Assembly: GCA_012033205.1 (NCBI GenBank)
Contig: JAAUSO010000074.1
Location: 1 to 32,080 of the forward strand
Reading direction: 5' to 3'
Length of the DNA: 32,080 nucleotides
DNA from: Richelia sp. SL_2_1
GTDB taxonomy: Bacteria > Cyanobacteriota > Cyanobacteriia > Cyanobacteriales > Nostocaceae
A model generated the notes under the pieces. That model worked only from the letters and a program-made list of their open reading frames with translations. It was not told where the DNA came from and ran no database searches. The position numbers and the translations under genes were made by a program. Positions 1 through 8,202 of the stretch are shown here, piece after piece (the stretch's first letter is position 1; each line of letters starts with the position of its first letter).

Positions 1-1459
1 GTTGATTGCCTTCACCGATAATATTTAAAACAAACTTACTTCCAGGATACAGCAGGTTTTCCACCGCTCTATCCTTGGCGATCGCCAAGCTAATTCCTGG
101 TGGATCAAAAGTGGCTTGTGAAACCCAAGAACCAAGCATTCCGGTAGAAACTTCTCCAAGTTTCGCTGTAAGTACACAAACAGAACCAACGATACGTCCC
201 ACGGCTTGTTCCATTGGAGTTGCAGCGGGTTGAGTTAAACGTAATTTGCGGGCTTTTCTCAAAGTTTGAGCGAAATCAGTTGCTGTTTCTTCGCATTCCT
301 TGAGGGTTTTATCGGATGGTTTAAATCTAGCTTTAAAGGTGTCGAAACCAAATTTAAATCCTGCATCCCTTAGCTTACCTTCAATTAAATCAAATGCTTC
401 ACCACTCCAACCATAAGAACCAAATACACCAGCAAGTTTACCTATATCACCAACTGTAAGTACAATACCCAAAGCAGTATGAATCGGAGTCGGTGCATTA
501 CCGCCGATAGTGGGAGAACCGATGATAAAACCATCTGATTTTTCAATAGCAGCCCGAATTTCATCTGGTTGAGCAAATTCGCAGTTAATCGACTCTACAG
601 CTACCCCACCTTTAGTTAAACCCAAACCGAATGCTTGAGCCAAAGTTGAAGTATTTCCGTATGCTGAAGCGTAAAGTAAAGCAACGGTAACTTCACGCTC
701 AGTTTGAGAAACACTCCACTGTTGATAAGCTTTGTTGAGTTCGATTAAACCGTAACGTACCAAAGGTCCGTGAACACTAGCATACATTCTTACAGGTATA
801 TCTGAAAGTTTTTCCAGAGCCGCTTTCATATGAGATGCATGGGGAGCCATCAAGCAGTCATAGTAGTAGCGCTGGTCTTCTTTTAAAATGTCCCAGTCTT
901 CATCAAATACTTCTTCACCGCAGACATGAGCGCCAAATAATTTATTCGAGTAGAGAATTTGGGTTTGTTGGTCATAAGTAGCAAGTCCGCTTGGCCAGCG
1001 CGGACTCGGAATCGGGATAGCTTTTAAAACGTGTCCCTGCCCTAAATCCAGGGTTTCTTTACCCCGCATTTCCATCACTTGTATCTGTTCACCAACAGCA
1101 GTACGCAGATTCGCAGCAGCGGGAACCGAACAAACAAAAGTTAACTGTGGAGCGCGTTCTAAAAGTGCTTTGAGAGTAGCGACACGGTTGGGATTAAAAT
1201 GTCCGATAATTACATAATCTAATTTTTGAAAATCCAAAACATTCTGCAACGCTTCGATATAAATTTGCGTAAAAGTTTCCGGAGGTGGGTCAATAATTGC
1301 GGTTTGATCGCCTTCAATTAAATAACAATTAGAAGTAGTTCCTTTAGCCAAAGCATATTCAATTTCAAATCGCAGCCGCATCCAACTGCGAGACCTAATC
1401 AACGTCGTATTGGTCGCAATCGATGCAATCTGCACGTCGCGGGGATTGGAATTTCTCAT
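1..1459 (-). CDS. flv1: Flv1-type flavodiiron protein (partial, runs off left edge)
   Basis: The minus strand is open from an ATG at 1459 to base 1, giving about 486 residues and lacking the C-terminal end. The order is metallo-beta-lactamase-like domain (about 30-250), flavodoxin domain (about 260-400) and the start of the flavin-reductase domain typical of cyanobacterial Flvs. The diiron ligand motif HxExDH is degenerate (H87-F-N-P-N-R92), and the later His and Asp ligand positions read PRWPS and NKLFG. Loss of ligands is characteristic of Flv1/Flv2-type subunits, which pair with an Flv3/Flv4-type partner to reduce O2 to water with photosynthetic electrons. It lies 190 bp downstream of an flv3-type gene on the same strand. 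From memory, adjacent flv3-flv1 genes match the heterocyst pair flv3B/flv1B of Anabaena, so that assignment is inference. No strong ribosome-binding site is seen before the ATG. Confidence 0.88.
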   Translation of the reverse strand, partial: MRNSNPRDVQIASIATNTTLIRSRSWMRLRFEIEYALAKGTTSNCYLIEGDQTAIIDPPPETFTQIYIEALQNVLDFQKLDYVIIGHFNPNRVATLKALLERAPQLTFVCSVPAAANLRTAVGEQIQVMEMRGKETLDLGQGHVLKAIPIPSPRWPSGLATYDQQTQILYSNKLFGAHVCGEEVFDEDWDILKEDQRYYYDCLMAPHASHMKAALEKLSDIPVRMYASVHGPLVRYGLIELNKAYQQWSVSQTEREVTVALLYASAYGNTSTLAQAFGLGLTKGGVAVESINCEFAQPDEIRAAIEKSDGFIIGSPTIGGNAPTPIHTALGIVLTVGDIGKLAGVFGSYGWSGEAFDLIEGKLRDAGFKFGFDTFKARFKPSDKTLKECEETATDFAQTLRKARKLRLTQPAATPMEQAVGRIVGSVCVLTAKLGEVSTGMLGSWVSQATFDPPGISLAIAKDRAVENLLYPGSKFVLNIIGEGNQ

Positions 1460-1505
1460 AATATGTGTGAAAAATTAAGGATTAAGAATCAAAAGATTAA
1501 TCAAA

Positions 1506-1530
1506 AAAAAAGGATGTAGATGCCTTTTTT
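1506..1530. terminator. Small A/T-armed hairpin between flv3 and flv1
   Basis: An 8-bp stem (aaaaaagg at 1506-1513, cctttttt at 1523-1530) encloses a 9-nt loop. With flanking A and T runs it could act as a weak intrinsic terminator or attenuator between the two flv genes. The stem is AT-rich, so the call is tentative. Confidence 0.3.
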
Positions 1531-1536
1531 AAAAAA

Positions 1537-1568
1537 GATGGGAAGATGGGAAGATGGGAAGATGGGTA
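1537..1568. repeat. Octamer tandem repeat (gatgggaa x4)
   Basis: Three perfect gatgggaa units and a fourth reading gatgggta lie in the flv3-flv1 gap. This is a simple tandem repeat with no coding role visible. Confidence 0.8.
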
Positions 1569-1609
1569 GTAAGTAAGAAGTAAGAAATTCTAACTCCTAA
1601 CTCCGGTAC

Positions 1610-1630
1610 AGACGTAGCATTGCTACGTCT
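1610..1630. repeat. Interspersed palindrome, copy 1 (agacgtagca/tgctacgtct)
   Basis: A perfect 10-bp inverted repeat around one central base. The same agacgtag.../...ctacgtct core recurs near 6286, 16319 and 28398, always between genes, so it is a dispersed repeat family of this genome. Confidence 0.8.
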
Positions 1631-1649
1631 CTACAAAACTAACTACTAA

Positions 1650-3368
1650 CTAATAATACGTTCCTACCTTACGGTGACGAACTGCTGTTACTCCATCGGG
1701 ATCGGAAATACGACCCTCGGATACAGTACAGTACAATAACCAATGGTCACTGCATTCCATACTGGTCTTGACTTCGCATTCCATATATGCTAGTGCATCT
1801 GCAAGAATCGGACTGCCGTTTTTGGCTGTGTGAGTTTTGACTCCTTCAAATCGGTCAACACCGGGAAGTAAGCGCTTAAGGAAATGCTTTTTGAGTTCTT
1901 GATAGTTACCTTCTTCAAGAACGTTCAGCACAAACTTATCACCTATCTGCAATGAAGACTCAATTCCTCGGGTTTTACCAACAGCTACGGTAAATCCTAA
2001 AGGTTGTAGACTTGCTTGAGCAATCCAGGAAGCAACCATTGCACCTTTTACGTCACCTTTTTTGGTGGTAACGACATAAAGTCCGTTGCTAATCCGACCT
2101 AATGCTTTTTCCAAATCGGCATCGATGGATTTAAGATGCTTGATATTGCGTTCGCGTACCAGCAACTGTCCCATTTGATTACCAGCTTCGTCGCAGGTAT
2201 TAAATGTCTCTTTGGTGGGGTCTTCTTTGATACGGATTGCTGGGAAACCTTCTCTGACACCATGTTCGAGGAATTTTCTCCGCAAGGTGTCAATGGGTTC
2301 GTCATCTCCACCGTAGGACTCATAAAGTCCGATGACTTGCTTATTTTTGACTACTGCTAATAAAGAACTAATAGCAGCTTGAGCCGCAACGTTAGCAGAA
2401 GGAGGCATCCCGATGATGATACCTGCTGATCTGTTTGCTAATTCTTGGATTTCTTGGAGGTCGGTAGTAGTTAAATCTAACATTTCGACACCAACCCCGG
2501 TTTTTTGGATACCGTGACCAATTGATTGCGCTAGGCGATCGCTATATCCATATTCGGAAACGTAGTACAAACCAATAATTGTTTCAGTTTTGGCTTGTTT
2601 TTGGCTCCAACTTTGATAACACTCTGTAAGAGTATCTAAATTGTGATACAGCAATGGACCGTGACCGTTGGCAATAATTTTAATTTTGCCCAAGTCACCC
2701 ATTCTCTTCATTGCATTCAATAAAGAGCGAGCATTCGGTCCCATCAAACAATCGTAGTAAAACTTAAAGTCAGGTTCAATCGCCTCTAAATTGACATCAA
2801 AGGTATCATCGGAGCAAAAATGCATACCGAAAGCGTCACAAGTAAAGAGGGTTTGGGTTTTTTTATCGAAACTGAAAATAGTATCGGGCCAGTGCAAATT
2901 AGGTGCGCTGACAAATTCAATTTCGTGTCCGTTACCTAAATCAACAGTATCACCAGTTTTCACAATTCGCTTGGAAAACGGTTCATGTACCAAGTTCTCT
3001 AGAAATTGTAATGCTACTTTCGACGCTAATACAGTCGCTCTAGGAGCGATTTGTAAAACATCTTCCACCAAACCGCTATGATCTGGTTCAGTGTGGCTAA
3101 CAATTACATAATCAATCGCTTTGGGATTAACCAGGCTTTTGAGAGTTTCTAAATATTGTTCGCGGAACTTGGTGTGAGACGTATCAATTAGAACTGTACG
3201 CTCACCTTGAATTAGATAGGAATTGTAAGTTGTACCGTTTTGCAATCCAAACTCAATATCAAAGCGATCGCGGTCCCAATCGAGACTGCGAATCGCGGTT
3301 GTGTTAGGAGCAATTTCAACAGTTTGTATAGTAAGCCGTTTTTGAGGGTTCTCTTTGACCGCTACCAT
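1650..3368 (-). CDS. flv3: Flv3-type flavodiiron protein (catalytic subunit)
   Basis: A 572-residue protein, the usual length of cyanobacterial A-type Flvs. The order is metallo-beta-lactamase-like diiron domain (about 35-250), FMN-binding flavodoxin domain (about 265-405) and C-terminal flavin reductase domain (about 425-572). All diiron ligands are visible: H92, E94, D96 and H97 in SHTEPDHSG, H159 in NLHWPD, D178 in TCDAFG and H236 in NGHGP. It should reduce O2 to water using photosynthetic reductant, protecting photosystem I or, in heterocysts, nitrogenase. The ATG at 3368 is preceded by a GGAG-type ribosome-binding site. The flv1-type gene lies downstream on the same strand, and the pair probably works as a heterodimer. 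The B (heterocyst) assignment rests only on gene adjacency. Confidence 0.93.
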   Translation of the reverse strand: MVAVKENPQKRLTIQTVEIAPNTTAIRSLDWDRDRFDIEFGLQNGTTYNSYLIQGERTVLIDTSHTKFREQYLETLKSLVNPKAIDYVIVSHTEPDHSGLVEDVLQIAPRATVLASKVALQFLENLVHEPFSKRIVKTGDTVDLGNGHEIEFVSAPNLHWPDTIFSFDKKTQTLFTCDAFGMHFCSDDTFDVNLEAIEPDFKFYYDCLMGPNARSLLNAMKRMGDLGKIKIIANGHGPLLYHNLDTLTECYQSWSQKQAKTETIIGLYYVSEYGYSDRLAQSIGHGIQKTGVGVEMLDLTTTDLQEIQELANRSAGIIIGMPPSANVAAQAAISSLLAVVKNKQVIGLYESYGGDDEPIDTLRRKFLEHGVREGFPAIRIKEDPTKETFNTCDEAGNQMGQLLVRERNIKHLKSIDADLEKALGRISNGLYVVTTKKGDVKGAMVASWIAQASLQPLGFTVAVGKTRGIESSLQIGDKFVLNVLEEGNYQELKKHFLKRLLPGVDRFEGVKTHTAKNGSPILADALAYMECEVKTSMECSDHWLLYCTVSEGRISDPDGVTAVRHRKVGTYY

Positions 3369-4041
3369 TAGTCGTCTCCGAGGACAATTTTATAGTTCAC
3401 TTTTCTATCTTTATTTTGCTCATAAATACTTTTGTAAAGTTGTTTAATACTTGATATTTTATAAAAAACTTTTTGTAGCAAATGTTGCTGTTTGTAAGGG
3501 TTGTAAATTACGAAAAAAAACAAATAATTTCAACTTATTTCTTTTTTCCAAGCCGGATTATATCAAAAAATCTCAGATAAAAAAAATATTTGAATTTTTA
3601 AAATATAGAGAATCATTAATTGAAATTAGTTTATATCGATGATGATTTAGAGGTTACTTGAATCTATCTTGATTATTTGTTACCAACAATAAAATGTTTT
3701 TTGATTTATTCTTCTTAAGAGCAATTTTATCGGAATATTTTAGTTAAGTGATAATACTGAAGACACTTGAATAAGAAAAGTTTAAAAAAGACAATGAACC
3801 GGCTAATCTATTTCTTAGATTTAAGTTGTTTGATTCAACCAACTCGGTTAGATTAACTAAGTTTTTTGCAGCGACTTGACGCTATTAAAATCAGGTTTAT
3901 AACAAAATCAAAGCATAAAAGTTGAAAAAATCAGGGTAAGAAAGTTAATTTATCGGAAATTACATACAAGAAAGATTTTAATAAATATTTTAATTGAGCT
4001 TGTATTTTGATTGTAAACATTTAAATATTTTGACCTTGATA
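3369..4041. other. Intergenic region between divergent flv3 and a secreted-protein gene
   Basis: About 670 bp of AT-rich DNA that must hold the promoters of both divergent genes. A TATAAA on the minus strand about 25 bp before the flv3 start is a possible -10 element. I saw no NtcA-type GTA-N8-TAC palindrome. A 63-codon frame at 3451-3642 has low-complexity composition and no recognisable features. Confidence 0.5.
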
Positions 4042-5205
4042 ATGCATACAGAAAAAACACCTAATCATACTGCTAGTTCATTTTTACATTTATGCTGGAT
4101 GATAAATCTATCAGCCTTCCTATTCGCTATCATTAGCTTCTGGGAAAAACCTGCATTAGCTACAACAAATCAAGACAATTATTTATCTGAAATTAACTTA
4201 ACTACTGATAATTCCAGGTATACAGCATCAGATGTTAACCCTGATTTAAAACTAGCTGCTCGTAAAATCACTGAACAGGAAAAACAACAACTATTAAAAC
4301 CTGTTGATTTATCTTCGGAATTATTGTTAGGAGAAATTCAAGCAAAGGAAGAGAAATTAGAACTATCTTCAGATTTTTGCTGTAACAATATTCATAATCA
4401 TAAAAGTCAACAAATTGCTCAAACAGATTCCTCTGAAGTTATAGGTGATACTTTGGGAGAAGCGAATAAATTACGTCAAGAGCTTTTAATTGAGCAAATT
4501 ACTGTAGAGGTAACTACTTCTGGTGGTGCAGCACCGGGTTCTACAGCGGGTACACCTTCGGCTTATGGTGCAAGTTGGGGACAAGCTTATGTCGGTGGTG
4601 GATTGTTTTTCCCTTTGGATAAAGGACGTACTGACGGTTCTTTAGCAGTTGGATTTGGGTTGGGAGACACAGTTAAAAGCGTTGGGGTGGAAGTCAATGC
4701 CAATATTACCAGTGTCGGTGGTGGTAACAGTAATTTTGACTTTGGAGACAGTGGTTCTTTAGGGTTTAAAGTACATAAGTATCTTGGTGATGGTGCAGCT
4801 GTTGCGGTTGGTTTTGCAAATCCCATAACCTGGGGAGATTCCAATCGAGCGAAAGATACTATCTATGGAGTAGTTACCAAGTCATTTAATTTGCAACCGA
4901 ATGACACAGACAACAAAATGCCTTTAACTATTTCCTTGGGAGTTGGTAGTGGTAGTTTTCGTTCCAAAGGTGCAATTGAAGCCGATGATAATCCTGCCAA
5001 TATTTTCGGTAGTATCGGTATCAGAACTGCTCCAGAAGTCGCTTGGGTAACTAGTTGGACTGGAAATCGCTTAAATATAGGTGGTTCTTTTGTTCCCTTC
5101 AAACAAACTCCCATAGTTTTTAACGCTATATTTACCGATGTCACTAACAATTTTGGTGATGGACTTGGTATCAGTTTGAGTGCAGGTTATGCAATTAGAT
5201 TTTAG
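4042..5205 (+). CDS. Secreted protein with C-terminal beta-barrel-like domain, function unknown
   Basis: I do not recognise a named family. From the ATG at 4042 the product is 387 residues. A longer frame reaches a TTG at 3994, and a later ATG at 4099 would also keep the signal peptide. A hydrophobic stretch (MINLSAFLFAIISFW) ends in PALA before TTNQD, a plausible signal peptidase site. Residues of roughly 60-165 are a polar linker. The C-terminal ~220 residues are rich in Gly, Ser, Asn and alternating hydrophobics (GQAYVGGGLFFP, SVGVEVNANITSVGGG) and end in AGYAIRF. A terminal Phe after an amphipathic strand is the signature of outer-membrane barrels. A second secreted-protein gene follows 254 bp later. 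Secretion is well supported; the barrel is inference. Confidence 0.7.
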   Translation: MHTEKTPNHTASSFLHLCWMINLSAFLFAIISFWEKPALATTNQDNYLSEINLTTDNSRYTASDVNPDLKLAARKITEQEKQQLLKPVDLSSELLLGEIQAKEEKLELSSDFCCNNIHNHKSQQIAQTDSSEVIGDTLGEANKLRQELLIEQITVEVTTSGGAAPGSTAGTPSAYGASWGQAYVGGGLFFPLDKGRTDGSLAVGFGLGDTVKSVGVEVNANITSVGGGNSNFDFGDSGSLGFKVHKYLGDGAAVAVGFANPITWGDSNRAKDTIYGVVTKSFNLQPNDTDNKMPLTISLGVGSGSFRSKGAIEADDNPANIFGSIGIRTAPEVAWVTSWTGNRLNIGGSFVPFKQTPIVFNAIFTDVTNNFGDGLGISLSAGYAIRF

Positions 5206-5266
5206 TTACTTATGGGGACGGGTAAGAAGTATTTTCATGATTGGTTGTGGAATTTTTCGTGGGGTA

Positions 5267-5331
5267 AGAAGTCGGGTTTTTATGACTGTTTTCTGGTATT
5301 ACGGATAAAAAATCGTAAAAACCCGACTTCT
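5267..5331. terminator. Long hairpin after the barrel-like gene
   Basis: A 16-bp perfect stem (agaagtcgggttttta at 5267-5282 with its complement at 5316-5331) extends by three further pairs including one wobble; the loop is about 27 nt. It lies 60 bp after the stop codon and could serve as a terminator in either direction. No U-tract follows directly, so it could also be a dispersed repeat. Confidence 0.5.
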
Positions 5332-5459
5332 ATGATTATCGTCGAACTCACTAATCATCCGAACTTGATATGAAAAGTTTATCTACTAACTGTTAAGAGT
5401 TGCCCCCAACCCTGTTACCTAGCCCCTACAACACCTTTTAAAATACAAATAGGACAGTC

Positions 5460-6155
5460 ATGAAACAAAAATTATCTTTCAATTTGAGTTTGGCATTAAT
5501 TATCATAGCTTCTTCTATTAACGCTACGGCTATCAAAGCTTATGCTGGTGCATTCAATGCTCAGGGAAGCACGGAAGATTCATCTAGTTCTGCTGGTGGG
5601 AGTTTCAACCCTGATAGTCAAACAACGCCACAATTAGCACCTGGTATTGAAAATTCAATACAATTAGACAACGGTCAACTTAGTATTTCCTTAGAATCTC
5701 AGGAACGACTCAATCAAGAAGTTACTAAGATAATCAGCAATTTGAGTTCTACCGGCGGTGACGAGACTCAGATCAATACTGTGATTAATTTATTACGTGG
5801 AAGTAATCCAATTCAAGCTCGCGATGCCGTTGAAAAGTCTTTAAGTCAAATGGGAATCAGTAAAGCTGATGCTGTGCAACTTATTGAGTCTGTAGTAAAT
5901 TTATTTGCAGGATTTGATTCAGCATCTAGACAAGGTATTCCTGTAGCTAGCAACAAAAGTTTAACAACAAGTTATTTATTAGCACAAAATAATTCACAAA
6001 ATGTCGATATTAATAAATTGAATACTGCTGTTAATGCTTACAATAAAATAGTTAAGAAAAGCAATGCCAAAACTCTCAAAAAACTGGCTGCAAATCCAGA
6101 ATTTATGGAAATTCGCAATATTCTCAATCAATTAAGAACTGCTTTGAATGAATAA
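5460..6155 (+). CDS. Secreted small protein, function unknown
   Basis: A 231-residue product with a clear signal peptide (K-Q-K then SLALIIIASSINATA, and an AYAGA-type cleavage region near residue 29). An AGGA ribosome-binding site stands just before the ATG. The mature part is polar, Gln/Ser/Asn-rich and mostly helical in character, with short segments such as INTVINLLRG, ADAVQLIESVVNLFAG and LNTAVNAYNKIVKK. It has no cysteine, no transmembrane segment after the signal peptide and no motif I can name. It probably works in the periplasm or outside the cell. It follows the barrel-like gene on the same strand, but a long hairpin lies between them, so co-transcription is uncertain. Confidence 0.7.
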   Translation: MKQKLSFNLSLALIIIASSINATAIKAYAGAFNAQGSTEDSSSSAGGSFNPDSQTTPQLAPGIENSIQLDNGQLSISLESQERLNQEVTKIISNLSSTGGDETQINTVINLLRGSNPIQARDAVEKSLSQMGISKADAVQLIESVVNLFAGFDSASRQGIPVASNKSLTTSYLLAQNNSQNVDINKLNTAVNAYNKIVKKSNAKTLKKLAANPEFMEIRNILNQLRTALNE

Positions 6156-6266
6156 GTACTTAGAAGTTGGGTTTTTAGAATAATTATCTGGTTAGTAGGT
6201 AGGCGTAATTAAAACCTCATAGCAGGATACGGGAGAAATTCCAACAACCTGAGCAGTTTCAATCAT

Positions 6267-6359
6267 TAGACATCTCCGGAAAAGATGTAGAGACGGGGCG
6301 TATTGCTACGTCTCTACAAAGGTTTTGCACAACGCATAATTAATTTCCGGAGATGTCTA
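6267..6359. mobile_element. MITE-like element with 16-bp terminal inverted repeats
   Basis: Perfect inverted repeats tagacatctccggaaa (6267-6282) and its complement (6344-6359) bound a 93-bp stretch with no gene. The outer two bases at each end are TA, as expected for a TA target duplication of the IS630/Tc1-mariner type, which gives 14-bp inverted repeats plus TA. The inside carries copy 2 of the dispersed palindrome. Element and family are inferred from structure only. Confidence 0.6.
6286..6318. repeat. Interspersed palindrome, copy 2, nested in the MITE-like element
   Basis: Ten-bp arms tgtagagacg (6286-6295) and cgtctctaca (6309-6318). The right half (ttgctacgtctctacaaa) matches copy 1 closely, while the left half has diverged to gggg. 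Confidence 0.65.
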
Positions 6360-6410
6360 TTTGTTGCCAATGAGATGGAAATCAATCCCTTAAACTTACA
6401 AGACATAACC

Positions 6411-6501
6411 TATTCCCTACTCCCTATTCCCTACTCCCTATTCCCTATTACCTATTCCCCATTCCCTATTCCCTATTCCCTATTCCCAATTCCCTATTCC
6501 C
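6411..6501. repeat. Heptamer tandem repeat, 13 units of tattccc
   Basis: Thirteen consecutive 7-bp units, mostly tattccc with single-base variants (tactccc, tattacc, cattccc, aattccc). This is the short tandemly repeated (STRR) class known from filamentous cyanobacteria. The last unit overlaps the 3' end of the photolyase gene and supplies its stop codon. Confidence 0.9.
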
Positions 6502-7933
6502 TTTTTGATTTTTGATTTTTATACATTTCTTTAAAAGTCTTTTGTTGCTGTTTATGCTCTACAATTGGTTCGGGATAACCAACAGCTTGACGTTCTAAAG
6601 GAGTAATTTTTCCTGTTACTAAATATTCCGTATCTATTGAACGTAATTCGGGCAACCATTGCCGAATATATTCCGCTTCCGGGTCAAATTTTTGTGTTTG
6701 AGATGCAGGATTAAAAATCCTTACTGGTTTGGGATCCATTCCACTAGAAGCACTCCATTGCCAACCACCATTATTAGCAGACAAATCCCCATCAATTAAT
6801 TTTTGCATAAAATATTTTTCGCCTAATTGAGGATTAATTAATAAGTCTTTAGTTAAGAAACTAGCAACAATCATTCGACAGCGATTGTGCATCCAACCAA
6901 TTTGATTTAATTGTCGCATTGCAGCATCAACAATTGGATATCCAGTTTTTCCTTCACACCAAGCTTGAAAATGTGTTTCGTTAGTTTCCCAAGGAAAGTT
7001 TTTAAAAGCATCACGATAAGCACCTTTTTCTAATTGCGGAAAATGATACATTGCGTGTTGATAAAATTCTCTCCAAGCTATCTCTTTTTGCCAAGTACGA
7101 ATATTTGTTTCTAATTCTTCACTACGGCTATTTTGGAGTGCATCTTCGGTGGCTTTCCATACAGTACGAATTCCAATTACACCAAATTTTAAAGCCGCAC
7201 TTAATCTTGATGTACCATCAATTGCCGGAAAATTTCTTTGTTCTTGATATTCATTAATATTCGTCAAACAAAATTCTTCTAATCTTTCTTGTGCTGCTTC
7301 TTCCCCAGGTTTAATAATTAATTCTCCATCCCAATTAAATCCTAAATCCTTCGCTGTGGGTAATTCAATAACTCCTGCTTTGGTTGTAATTTCTTGTTCT
7401 TCTGTTGTTAATCCCTCGAATTTATCAACAATTTCTATTGGATCATCTTTAGGTTTACTAATCCAATTTTTCCAAAATGGAGTATATACTGTATAGGGAT
7501 TATCTGAACCAGTACGAATCAAATCTGGTCCATTTAATAATTGATCCCAATTCTTTTCTAAATACTCAATACCTTGCTCTTGTAGCGCATTAATCACATT
7601 TGTATCTCGCTCTTGGGAATAAGGTTCCACATCCCAATTCCAAAATACAGCTTTCACCTGCAAAGCTTTTGCTAACTTGGGAATCGCTATAAGCGGATTA
7701 TCTTGTACAATCAATAGTTGACTACCCATTTGGGCATATTTTTCTTGGAGTTTTTGCAAACAGCCAATCATATAAGTCACCCTGACAGCTGCAACATCAT
7801 CGCCTTTGAGAATATTTCGATCGAGACAGAAAACACCCACCACTTTACGAGTTTTTTCTAATGCTGCGGCAATTCCGCTATTATCAGAAATCCGTAAATC
7901 GCGACGATGCCAAAACAAAATTAAATCGGACAT
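6494..7933 (-). CDS. phrA: Deoxyribodipyrimidine photolyase (class I CPD photolyase)
   Basis: A 479-residue flavoprotein that splits cyclobutane pyrimidine dimers using blue light. The N-terminal antenna domain begins LILFWHRRDLRISDN (residues 4-18). The C-terminal FAD domain (about 205-460) contains WQKEIAWREFYQH (281-293), the GYPIVDAAMRQL motif (331-342), GWMHNRCRMIVASFL (346-360) and GDLSANNGGWQWSASSG (382-398), all hallmarks of class I CPD photolyases rather than DASH cryptochromes. By homology the antenna is probably an 8-HDF-type deazaflavin, which the sequence cannot prove. The last residues (KNQKSKRE) and the TAG stop lie in low-complexity and heptamer-repeat DNA, so the original C-terminus may have been slightly altered. 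Heptamer arrays flank the gene on both sides. Confidence 0.95.
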   Translation of the reverse strand: MSDLILFWHRRDLRISDNSGIAAALEKTRKVVGVFCLDRNILKGDDVAAVRVTYMIGCLQKLQEKYAQMGSQLLIVQDNPLIAIPKLAKALQVKAVFWNWDVEPYSQERDTNVINALQEQGIEYLEKNWDQLLNGPDLIRTGSDNPYTVYTPFWKNWISKPKDDPIEIVDKFEGLTTEEQEITTKAGVIELPTAKDLGFNWDGELIIKPGEEAAQERLEEFCLTNINEYQEQRNFPAIDGTSRLSAALKFGVIGIRTVWKATEDALQNSRSEELETNIRTWQKEIAWREFYQHAMYHFPQLEKGAYRDAFKNFPWETNETHFQAWCEGKTGYPIVDAAMRQLNQIGWMHNRCRMIVASFLTKDLLINPQLGEKYFMQKLIDGDLSANNGGWQWSASSGMDPKPVRIFNPASQTQKFDPEAEYIRQWLPELRSIDTEYLVTGKITPLERQAVGYPEPIVEHKQQQKTFKEMYKNQKSKRE

Positions 7934-7986
7934 ATTTCTGAATTTAATAGTTCTCTTGTACTAAAATCTCATTGTACCAATAATTA

Positions 7987-8081
7987 GGTCAAAGGTTAGA
8001 GGTTAGAGGTTAAAGGTTAGAGGTTAGAGGTTAAAGGTTAGAGGTTAAAGGTTAGAGGTTAGAGGTTAAAGGTTAGAGGTT
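7987..8081. repeat. Heptamer tandem repeat, 13.5 units of ggttaga/ggttaaa
   Basis: Thirteen full 7-bp units and a final ggtt, mixing ggttaga and ggttaaa. It lies about 50 bp upstream of the photolyase start, a mirror position to the tattccc array at the other end of that gene. Confidence 0.92.
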
Positions 8082-8083
8082 CA

Positions 8084-8111
8084 ATTACCAATTACCCATT
8101 ACCATTTACCA
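8084..8111. repeat. Short heptamer tract, 4 units of attacca
   Basis: Four 7-bp units (attacca, attaccc, attacca, tttacca) almost directly after the ggttaga array. This is a third heptamer type within 1.7 kb. Confidence 0.7.
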
Positions 8112-8202
8112 ATTTCTTGTTATACGACTTTAGATAGTTAGAACTAGGTACTAAATATTGTTAACATTTGTAAGGTAGTTAACAACTTATATATTAATCA
8201 AA

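Noticed and set aside
3451-3642. 63-codon plus-strand frame between the flv genes and the secreted-protein gene
   Set aside because: Low-complexity Lys/Ile/Phe-rich product, no ribosome-binding site, lies in the promoter region of divergent genes.
3994-4041. TTG start giving 16 extra residues to the barrel-like protein
   Set aside because: No ribosome-binding site seen and the extension would move the signal peptide further from the N-terminus; ATG at 4042 is more likely.
6303-6515. 70-codon frame with PIPYSLFPIPYSLF repeats
   Set aside because: It is a translation of the tattccc heptamer array and part of the MITE-like element, not a gene.
6411-8111. Possible CRISPR array from the regular repeats near the photolyase gene
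   Set aside because: Units are 7 bp in direct tandem with no spacers; this is a short tandem repeat.
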